Shown here piece after piece: positions 1 to 5,391 of a stretch of 5,391 nucleotides of DNA (within the stretch, counting starts at the first letter, position 1; every line of letters starts with the position of its first letter). Under the pieces are notes generated by a model that saw only the letters and a list, made by a program, of their open reading frames with translations, ran no database searches and was not told the origin of the DNA. Made by a program: the position numbers and the translations under genes. The stretch comes from Candidatus Agrococcus pullicola (GTDB lineage: Bacteria; Actinomycetota; Actinomycetes; Actinomycetales; Microbacteriaceae): NCBI GenBank assembly GCA_019115685.1, contig DXDC01000166.1, positions 1 through 5,391 of the forward strand, given 5' to 3'.

Positions 1-1554
1 GCGGTCGGAGATTACGAGTATGCGACGTTCGTCCTGATGCGAGCCGTGCCGCTCCCGCAAGAAGATAACAGGCGGATATCGGAGCTGCTTTCGCAGGTGC
101 CGGCCGTGCATCTGCATCGACATCCTATGCTCGCGCTTCGCTACGCTTTGTTGCTGAACAAAACGGCGAAGACGCAACGCAAGGCTGCGGAGTATTTCGC
201 GTCCGCCGCGCTGATGGGAAAGCTGCGGTCGTCGTCCACACCTCCGATAGAGCGCGCAATCCAACTCAGCTTGGAATGCGCCGTCTGGAGAATGCTGGGG
301 CAAGAGCGTCGGATGCGGGATGCTGCGGCGAATTCGCTGGAAGTTCTGGAGCACTACGATCCGGTCGGTAGCCAGGACGGCTTGCAGGGGCTGACGATCG
401 AGGCGCTCAACCAATGCGGCATGAGCCTCATGTACGCATTCGACTACGAGCGGGCTCTCGACGCACGACTGGCATATCTGCGCGTTGCGGAGAAGGCAGG
501 CCGGCCCCACGTAAGAAACCTTGCACTCGGGAACATCGCGCTCATCGACGTGTTGCAGGGACGTTTTCACGGAGCAGCCGAGGCTCTTCGCGATATTCGC
601 CAGGAGGACTATCCGGACGTCTGGCGCGATAGCTACTTCGTGACACCGGAGAAAATCGCCAGGGCATGGCTTCATCTCTCTGAGGGGCAAGCCGGGTTGG
701 CCAGGAATGAACTCGCAGGCATAGAACCCCACCTTGATACGATCGAACACTGGGAGATGATCCTCACACCACTGACACTCGCTGACACCGCGCTCGGTCG
801 CGGACGCGAAGCGATGATCCGTTTCGAGCGAATCGTCGAGGAGCGCACAACTTCGCGCACCCTGCCCTGGGTGCGGAAGCGCGTGCAGGCCGCACGCGCA
901 CTGATGGGTATGGCCACAGGACAGCGTATGCGCAAGAACGATCGAAAATACGCCGTTCAGGAGCTTGCTCCCGCATTCGCTGCGATCGAGGCGGCGCAGG
1001 ATGGCAAGGGCGAACGGGCCGTATCTCTGCTGGCGAAGGCTGAGCTCTCCGCGACATCCCCCCTGCGAAGAATGCTGGTGGCGGTAGCCGGAATCTCCGT
1101 GTCGAGGTACGGCGTCGAAAGTCTTGAACTGGCTCATTTCGGTGCAGTGCTGACGGAGATCATGGAGGACTTCGGGCTCCGGTGGCCGCTCATGCTGCTG
1201 TCGGACGCCGCACGGGAGCAGCTGCTCGTCGCCCTGGACGCTGCTGAGCAGCGGGGAACCGCTGGGCAACTGCGCCAGGCGCTCGCCCGGATTCCTGCCC
1301 TCGTGCCGGATGAGTTACACGGACGGGTTCCGGCGCTCACACCGCGCGAGATGGACGTGCTGCACGCCATGGTGACGTCGGAGAACAGAGCGGCTATCGC
1401 GGAACAACTGTTCACCTCGGTCAATACCGTCAAGAAGCAGTTGCGCAGCATCTACCAGAAGCTGGGCGTCAGTGATCGCGAAGCGGCGCTGGCCCGCGCC
1501 ATCGCATTGGGACTGATCGGCACTGCGAACGGCGAGAAAGAAGTCGTGGAGTAG
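1..1554 (+). CDS. LuxR-family transcriptional regulator, C-terminal 517 residues (5' end outside window)
   Basis: This is the 3' portion of a LuxR-type regulator. The last ~60 residues form the DNA-binding domain (visible residues about 446-507). It starts with LTPREMDVL, continues with IAEQLFTSVNTVKKQLRSIY (second and recognition helices, 466-485), and ends with the family signature KLGVSDREAAL. The ~440 residues before it are Ala/Leu/Arg-rich and helical, without a recognisable catalytic motif; they resemble the TPR-like helical repeats of large MalT/LAL-type regulators, which sense a ligand or partner. The frame is open to base 1. The first ATG (base 37) has no Shine-Dalgarno sequence and the codons before it read as ordinary protein, so the true start, and possibly an N-terminal STAND-type ATPase with a Walker motif, lies upstream. 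The gene ends 3 bases before an MFS transporter gene, its likely co-transcribed partner and possible target. The LuxR domain is certain; the ATPase and the signal are unknown. Confidence 0.9.
   Translation, partial: AVGDYEYATFVLMRAVPLPQEDNRRISELLSQVPAVHLHRHPMLALRYALLLNKTAKTQRKAAEYFASAALMGKLRSSSTPPIERAIQLSLECAVWRMLGQERRMRDAAANSLEVLEHYDPVGSQDGLQGLTIEALNQCGMSLMYAFDYERALDARLAYLRVAEKAGRPHVRNLALGNIALIDVLQGRFHGAAEALRDIRQEDYPDVWRDSYFVTPEKIARAWLHLSEGQAGLARNELAGIEPHLDTIEHWEMILTPLTLADTALGRGREAMIRFERIVEERTTSRTLPWVRKRVQAARALMGMATGQRMRKNDRKYAVQELAPAFAAIEAAQDGKGERAVSLLAKAELSATSPLRRMLVAVAGISVSRYGVESLELAHFGAVLTEIMEDFGLRWPLMLLSDAAREQLLVALDAAEQRGTAGQLRQALARIPALVPDELHGRVPALTPREMDVLHAMVTSENRAAIAEQLFTSVNTVKKQLRSIYQKLGVSDREAALARAIALGLIGTANGEKEVVE
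1548..1551 (+). promoter_or_regulatory. Shine-Dalgarno site for the MFS transporter gene
   Basis: GGAG sits 6 bases before the ATG at 1558 and overlaps the last codons of the regulator gene. This supports the chosen transporter start and suggests translational coupling of the two genes. Confidence 0.6.
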
Positions 1555-1557
1555 ATC

Positions 1558-2781
1558 ATGCGCCGAGTGATCCTGCTAGCGCTGCTGCAGTGCGCGGTGC
1601 TGGGTGCCTTGACCGCCCCAGCCGTGGTCGGCCTGTCGGTAATGATGAACGGGATGACGAACCCGGCGGACGCACCTGCCACGCTCGCGATGGCGATCAC
1701 CGTCGGAGGTGTGGCAGCGATGGTCGCGAGCACGCTGTTCGGATGGCTATCGGATCGCACGCGCGCAAGGAAGAGGTGGCTCGTCAGTGGCGCGCTGATC
1801 GGCATGGCGTTGAGCGCCGCGCTGCCGTTCACGACCACTCCATTGACGCTTGCCGCCATTTGGGGGTTGACGCAGATCGCCTACAACGCCTGCTTCGCCG
1901 CGATCAACGGGCTCGTATCGGAAGGACTCGACGCGAGCGAGCGGACTCGTGCGTCCGGGTTCTTCTCGGCGGCAACATTCATCGGGACGCTTCCCGGGCT
2001 GGCCGTTGCCGCGCTGTTTCCGAGCCAGGTGGTGCTGGTCTCGCTCGTGATCCCGGCGGCCACCACGGTTATTGTGCTCCTGGCAGCGCGCAGACTCGAA
2101 GAAGCGCCGGTTGCGGCTTCCTCCTCGCGCAAGCGGCCGGGAGCGGGGGTTCGCGAGGTCATCACCTGGCGATTCGTTTCTGTTCTGCTGCTGCGGATGA
2201 TGATCTCGATGGAGCTGACCGCCGGACTGATCTTCGGTCTCTACCTGTTCATGTCCAGGTGGGATCTCGCGGAAGCGGAGGCAGTGCGACTGGTCTCTGC
2301 CTCGACGCTGCTGGGGGCGGTCGGCATCGTCCTCAGTTCCCTGACCGTCGCCGCGACGCGCATCCGACTACTGGATGCCCGGGCACTGCTCGCTGCTGCT
2401 CTGCTCGTGCTCGTAGTCGCGATGCTGCTCCGGGGGCTCGCCGACAGCGTGGCAGTGTTCGTACTGGCGACGGGACTGGCCGGTACGGCCATCGGCCTGG
2501 GCATGACAGCGACTCGTTCGCTGGCCCATGCGGCGCTGCCACCCGATCGTTCGGCGCTGGGATTGGGAGTACTGGGTGTTGCGAATTCGCTCGGCGGTAT
2601 CATCGCTCCACCGATCGCGAGCGCTTTGCTGATCGCAGGCGGTTCGATGGGGCTCATCGATGACTACGCCGGGATGTACGTCCTGCTCGTCCTTCCCATC
2701 GCAGCCGGCCTGGCGCTGATTCCCGGCACGCTTCGCGCGAGTTCGGGACATCCGCCGAGGAAACCGATGCCGGTTGCGTAG
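1558..2781 (+). CDS. MFS transporter, 12 membrane helices
   Basis: A 407-residue inner-membrane transporter of the major facilitator superfamily, a usual length for a 12-helix member. Helix 1 starts almost at the N terminus. The MFS motif A lies in the loop between helices 2 and 3 as GWLSDRTRARKR (residues 62-73), followed by helices at about 75-90, 95-120, 132-154 and 158-177. A polar, basic central loop (about 178-204) divides the two halves. The second half has helices near 205-232, 242-266, 274-291, 298-318, 333-359 and 370-391, and a short Pro/Lys-rich cytoplasmic tail. The ATG start is supported by a GGAG site at good spacing and by keeping helix 1 intact. Family members move small molecules or drugs, usually by proton coupling, but nothing here identifies the substrate. 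Its place directly behind a LuxR-type regulator suggests that regulator controls it. Export of a metabolite or toxic compound is a guess. Confidence 0.9.
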   Translation: MRRVILLALLQCAVLGALTAPAVVGLSVMMNGMTNPADAPATLAMAITVGGVAAMVASTLFGWLSDRTRARKRWLVSGALIGMALSAALPFTTTPLTLAAIWGLTQIAYNACFAAINGLVSEGLDASERTRASGFFSAATFIGTLPGLAVAALFPSQVVLVSLVIPAATTVIVLLAARRLEEAPVAASSSRKRPGAGVREVITWRFVSVLLLRMMISMELTAGLIFGLYLFMSRWDLAEAEAVRLVSASTLLGAVGIVLSSLTVAATRIRLLDARALLAAALLVLVVAMLLRGLADSVAVFVLATGLAGTAIGLGMTATRSLAHAALPPDRSALGLGVLGVANSLGGIIAPPIASALLIAGGSMGLIDDYAGMYVLLVLPIAAGLALIPGTLRASSGHPPRKPMPVA

Positions 2782-2797
2782 GCGGACCGCCGAACCG
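2771..2797. terminator. Possible bidirectional terminator-like inverted repeat between convergent genes
   Basis: The 16-base gap between the two stop codons, with the end of the transporter gene, contains nested inverted repeats. The outer arms are CGGTT (2771-2775) and AACCG (2793-2797). The inner arms are GGCG (2781-2784) and CGCC (2788-2791) around a GAC loop. The internal loop is asymmetric (5 bases against 1) and there is no T-tract on either strand, so it is not a classic intrinsic terminator. The location between convergent genes is the main reason to list it. Confidence 0.3.
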
Positions 2798-3463
2798 CTA
2801 CAGGTGCAGCCGTTTCGAAAGCTCGTGCTTCACGTCCGCGCCGCGCGACAACTGCAGCAGGCCGAGCGCGAGCAGGCTCAGGGCTCCGCAGATGCTCGAA
2901 GGGACCGGGTTCGTGACCCAGCCGAGAAACAGGAACGCGATGGGAGCGAGCCCAAGCACGACCGTCAATCCGGAATAGACGATGTACTCGCCGACCTCGA
3001 TGCGCATGACTTTCACCGTAATCAGCAGCGCGACGACCGAACATGCGCACACGATCGGCACCACGTAGCTGAGCGCCCAGCCGTGCCAGCCCGTCAGATA
3101 GTCCCAGTACGTGCACACGAGCCCGATCAGCACCACCATGTACACGGTGCCCTTTGCCACGTTGCTGCGCTTGCGCACCGCCATCAGCACGATGAGCCAC
3201 ATCGCTGTTACACCCAGCCACGCATACCGGAAGGGGCCGATATCGTCGATGGCCCTGCTGAAGAACAGCTGGGCTGCGAAGGACAGCAGGATGATCCCGA
3301 TAGATGTCAGGAACAGAACCGTCAATACGCGGCGGCGGGAAAACGTCAATGGAATAGCGGGGAAGGGGTCCGCGGACGTATCTCCCTCGACCGTGCCACG
3401 GCATAGCGGGCACGTGTGCCATGCGCCTTCGATGTCGACTGCGCACTCGGAGCAGTGCTTCAT
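2798..3463 (-). CDS. DUF6320-like membrane protein with N-terminal zinc ribbon
   Basis: A 221-residue protein of unknown function. The N terminus is a compact zinc-ribbon knuckle pair: C4-x2-C7, ten residues, then C18-x2-C21 (CSEC ... CPLC), so one bound metal ion is likely. After a short polar linker come six hydrophobic segments at about 46-68, 78-96, 104-122, 129-150, 158-182 and 188-205, and a basic C-terminal tail. The middle loop holds an aromatic-rich motif, YWDYLTGWHGWALSYVVP (119-136), which I take as the family hallmark. The assignment to DUF6320 is from memory of this architecture and was not searched. Its ATG overlaps the stop of the acyltransferase gene by 4 bases (ATGA), and a GGAG lies 8 bases before the start. 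The role may be to anchor or assist the acyltransferase at the membrane (inference from gene order only). Confidence 0.8.
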   Translation of the reverse strand: MKHCSECAVDIEGAWHTCPLCRGTVEGDTSADPFPAIPLTFSRRRVLTVLFLTSIGIILLSFAAQLFFSRAIDDIGPFRYAWLGVTAMWLIVLMAVRKRSNVAKGTVYMVVLIGLVCTYWDYLTGWHGWALSYVVPIVCACSVVALLITVKVMRIEVGEYIVYSGLTVVLGLAPIAFLFLGWVTNPVPSSICGALSLLALGLLQLSRGADVKHELSKRLHL

Positions 3464-4887
3464 GACTTCTGCTCCATCAGTTCCTGCTCTGTCACTTTGG
3501 CGGCCGCCACCGTCACGGGGATATCGTTCTCCGTCAGCATTCTGGCGAATTCCCTGACGTGACCGATTTCCGTGAACGGTGACGTGAAGCTGATCGTCAG
3601 ATAACCCGCGTGCGAGACCGCGCAGAACTGCGGGCGAACAGCCGAAACGTGAAAGAGCATTCGCTCGACATGCGACTCTGCCGGTTCGGGGAGAGTGACG
3701 CGACCCAGGTTGGAGACCGCGACGCTGATGCCGCGATTGATGCCCCAGTTGATCAGCCTGAGCAGCATGTCTTTGATCGGTCGGGGAAAGACGCGGAGCA
3801 CGACCATTCGTTCGGCGCGGATGAGCTTGCGCAGTTTCCGTTCCAGCGCTTCCGGCGTCGCTTTGGGGCGGAACTGTCCGTCCAACTGCTTTGCGATGGC
3901 GGCGATATCATCGAGCCCCTCCCCGTAGGTGTGCCGCACAGTTACGGTCGCGAAGAAGTTTCGAGCCGAATCGGACGGAAAGAACTGCCGAAGATTGACG
4001 GGTATCGACGCACTCAGGGTGCGCTTTTTGCCGAGCCCTCCCGACGAGCGCCGTATCGATTCGAAGAACAGCGCCGTGAGATACATGGTGGGCGAAACCT
4101 CGATCGCTTTCGCGAGGTCTAAGAGATCCTTGCTCGGTAGCGTGAGCTCCACTGCCCGCGTTCGATTATCCGGAGTACGCGTGCCTTTCGGGTGGTACAC
4201 GTCCATGAACGACGGCCGTAGGCCGGGTCGTCGCCGCAGCGGCTTACCGGAATCGACCTCGTCTTCAACCTCGAGAACAGGAGTTGCCGCCGCTTTGCTG
4301 AAGTCGGAGTCCTGCGCGCCGACACCTTCGGTCTTTCCGCGAAAGTATTGCGCAAAGCTGTCTGCGGTCAGCTCGTGCCTTGGCGCGGCGGCATCGCTGC
4401 GCGGTGCAATTGTGCCGGGCGGATGCGCAGAGCCGGGTGTATCTGGAACGGCGGCCGTGCCGGGCAAGGTGCTGCTCCTTCTCGTATACGCATTCAGCAG
4501 GTCGGACAGGAACCAGAGCGCTCCCGTGCCGTCCGAGAGCGCGTGGAATACCTCCAGCACGATGCGCGTGCGATGGTGTGCAACACGGAACAGCAGGTTT
4601 CGGCGGTCGGGAAGGTAGATCGGTGCACAGGTGTGCTGGTCATCCGGGGTGGCTGTCGGGCGAAGATCGCTGTCCTGCAGGTAGTGCCAGAACACACCCC
4701 TGCGCAGCACCGCGTGGTAGAGCGGATAGTGGTCGTAGACCTCATCGAGCGCCTCTTGCAGCAGCTGCGCATCCACGTCGTGATCCAACTCGGCGCTCAT
4801 GCGGAACACTTTGGAGTCGGCGTCGCTTCTCGCCGCGAGGAAGATATTGGATGCGTTGTCGAGTCGCACCCATGCGCGTCTGGTCAC
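3460..4887 (-). CDS. Condensation-domain-fold acyltransferase (alcohol acetyltransferase-like)
   Basis: A 475-residue enzyme of the CoA-dependent acyltransferase fold shared by NRPS condensation domains, PapA proteins, wax ester synthases and alcohol O-acetyltransferases. The N terminus WVRLDNASNIFLAAR matches the start typical of the alcohol-acetyltransferase-like group. The catalytic motif is FHALSDG (114-120): the active-site His115, Asp119 and Gly120 are present, while the first His of the HHxxxDG consensus is Phe. Later landmarks are PVNLRQFFPSDSARNFF (296-312) and VSNLGRV (391-397), at the place of the DFGWG-like structural motif. A Pro/Ala/Ser-rich stretch of about 40 residues (138-178) looks like a flexible linker. 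The GTG start is chosen because a strong GGGGAGG precedes it and because it keeps the conserved N terminus. The start overlaps the hydrolase stop by 4 bases and the stop overlaps the next start by 4. The expected reaction is acyl transfer to a hydroxyl (or amine), giving an ester; donor and acceptor are unknown. Confidence 0.85.
   Translation of the reverse strand: MTRRAWVRLDNASNIFLAARSDADSKVFRMSAELDHDVDAQLLQEALDEVYDHYPLYHAVLRRGVFWHYLQDSDLRPTATPDDQHTCAPIYLPDRRNLLFRVAHHRTRIVLEVFHALSDGTGALWFLSDLLNAYTRRSSTLPGTAAVPDTPGSAHPPGTIAPRSDAAAPRHELTADSFAQYFRGKTEGVGAQDSDFSKAAATPVLEVEDEVDSGKPLRRRPGLRPSFMDVYHPKGTRTPDNRTRAVELTLPSKDLLDLAKAIEVSPTMYLTALFFESIRRSSGGLGKKRTLSASIPVNLRQFFPSDSARNFFATVTVRHTYGEGLDDIAAIAKQLDGQFRPKATPEALERKLRKLIRAERMVVLRVFPRPIKDMLLRLINWGINRGISVAVSNLGRVTLPEPAESHVERMLFHVSAVRPQFCAVSHAGYLTISFTSPFTEIGHVREFARMLTENDIPVTVAAAKVTEQELMEQKS
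3472..3475 (-). promoter_or_regulatory. Shine-Dalgarno site for the DUF6320-like gene
   Basis: On the - strand GGAG lies 8 bases before the ATG at 3463, inside the 3' end of the acyltransferase gene. With the ATGA overlap it indicates coupled but independently primed translation. Confidence 0.55.
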
Positions 4888-5391
4888 CTGGCCTCCCCGG
4901 TCGGTTCGGAAACCGGCCCTCGATCGAGAAAGGCGTTGATGACCTCGTAGGCTTCGCGCAGCGACCGAGAGAAGCGCGGCAGCTGTATGAAACCGTGCAG
5001 TGCCCCGTCCACGCGGTGAACCTGCACTGAGTTACCAGCGCTCTCAAGTGCTTCCGCGTACGCCTCGCCCTCATCCCGCAGCAGATCGAGTTCTGCTGTG
5101 ATCATGAGCGTTGCTGGCTGATTCGAGAGGTCTTCGGCCATGAGCGGAGCTACACGCCACTCCTTCCGTGCTTCGAGATCGGGCTCGTACATGTCGAAGT
5201 AGTCTTGCACCTCGGTGTTCGTCAGGCGGTAGTCGTCTCCGTGATTCCGCACCGATGCGAACGGCGAGGTTTCGGGTCGGTGGTCCCAGTGCGTGACCGG
5301 GTAGAGCAGAATCTGTCTGCTGGGTCCGACTTCGCCCCGGTCGCGCAGTAGCAGCGAAACCACGGCCGCGAGATTACCTCCCGCGGAGTCG
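4884..5391 (-). CDS. Alpha/beta hydrolase (HSL / hydrolase-3 type esterase), C-terminal 168 residues, 5' end outside window
   Basis: This is the C-terminal half of a serine esterase or lipase of the hormone-sensitive-lipase-like group. The frame is open to the right edge and begins with DSAGGNLAA, the nucleophile elbow (G)DSAGG, so the catalytic serine is visible residue 2. The acid is Asp102 in ITAELDLLRDEGEAYAEAL, a classic stretch for this group, and the base is His132 in GALHGFIQLP, so the full catalytic triad is visible. Members are usually about 300-320 residues, so about 150 N-terminal residues, including the oxyanion HGG motif, lie beyond the window. A GTG at 5363 falls after the catalytic serine and is not the start. 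It would hydrolyse carboxylic esters of small or medium acyl chains in the cytoplasm. Its stop overlaps the acyltransferase start, so the pair may act on the same ester, one making and one cleaving or transferring it. Confidence 0.9.
   Translation of the reverse strand, partial: DSAGGNLAAVVSLLLRDRGEVGPSRQILLYPVTHWDHRPETSPFASVRNHGDDYRLTNTEVQDYFDMYEPDLEARKEWRVAPLMAEDLSNQPATLMITAELDLLRDEGEAYAEALESAGNSVQVHRVDGALHGFIQLPRFSRSLREAYEVINAFLDRGPVSEPTGEAR
4892..4898 (-). promoter_or_regulatory. Shine-Dalgarno site deciding the GTG start of the acyltransferase
   Basis: The - strand reads GGGGAGG, then 4 bases, then GTG at 4887. The spacing is slightly short but the site is the strongest in the window, and the next in-frame ATG (codon 30) would delete the conserved RLDNA region. 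The GTG also forms a GTGA overlap with the hydrolase stop codon. Confidence 0.65.

Noticed and set aside
37..39. ATG at 37 as the start of the LuxR regulator
   Set aside because: The frame stays open to base 1, no Shine-Dalgarno site precedes the ATG, and large LuxR regulators normally have a longer N-terminal part, so the gene is treated as cut by the window edge.
1590..2663. Long + strand open frame (357 codons) inside the transporter gene
   Set aside because: It is out of frame with the transporter, very rich in Arg, Gly and Asp without domain logic, and lacks a Shine-Dalgarno site. The overlapping frame encodes a coherent 12-helix protein with MFS motif A.
2774..3406. + strand open frame of 210 codons opposite the DUF6320-like gene
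   Set aside because: The protein is almost only charged and polar residues (Gln, Arg, Asp, His), as expected from the complement of a membrane-protein gene. It has no Shine-Dalgarno site.
2664..3446. - strand open frame of 260 codons over the DUF6320-like gene
   Set aside because: It is a shifted-frame shadow, dominated by Arg, Ala, Pro and His; it runs into the 3' end of the convergent transporter gene. The frame with the zinc ribbon, membrane helices and ATGA coupling is clearly the real one.
3929..5030. Several + strand open frames opposite the acyltransferase and hydrolase genes
   Set aside because: They are antisense shadows in GC-rich DNA with Arg/Ser/Cys-rich products and no domain signature, while the - strand frames carry complete catalytic motifs.
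5361..5363. GTG at 5363 as the start of the hydrolase
   Set aside because: Codons upstream of it read DSAGGNLAA, the catalytic nucleophile elbow, so starting here would remove the active-site serine.
1..5391. Mobile element, prophage, CRISPR or RNA gene signals
   Set aside because: I saw no direct repeat array, terminal inverted repeats, transposase or integrase motif, or tRNA-like arms. Coding density is nearly complete with ordinary genes.

Overview
The window looks like chromosomal DNA from a GC-rich bacterium, most likely an actinobacterium. That rests on the GC-rich third codon positions, long spurious open frames on both strands, an actinobacterial-style large LuxR regulator, and densely packed genes with 4-base start/stop overlaps. 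The phylum call is inference from protein style; no rRNA or other marker gene is present.

The layout is two gene clusters that converge. On the + strand, the 3' part of a large LuxR-type transcriptional regulator (cut by the left edge) is followed after 3 bases by a complete 12-helix MFS transporter. The transporter's Shine-Dalgarno sequence lies across the end of the regulator gene, so the pair is very probably one transcription unit.

On the - strand, reading from the right edge, come three genes. The first is the 3' half of an alpha/beta hydrolase of the hormone-sensitive-lipase type, cut at its catalytic serine. The second is a complete condensation-fold acyltransferase of the 'alcohol acetyltransferase-like' kind. 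The third is a small protein with an N-terminal zinc ribbon and six membrane helices, recognised as DUF6320-like. Both junctions are 4-base overlaps (GTGA, then ATGA), which points to translational coupling and a joint function. A reasonable inference is a membrane-associated system that makes and/or cleaves esters; the substrate cannot be read from the sequence.

The two clusters meet tail to tail with 16 bases between stop codons. An imperfect inverted repeat there may act as a weak two-way terminator. I found no RNA gene, CRISPR array, insertion sequence, phage gene or long repeat, and there is no intergenic stretch above 20 bases. Promoters for both clusters must lie outside the window. 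The least understood part is the hydrolase-acyltransferase-DUF6320 set, a recognisable neighbourhood without a known product.
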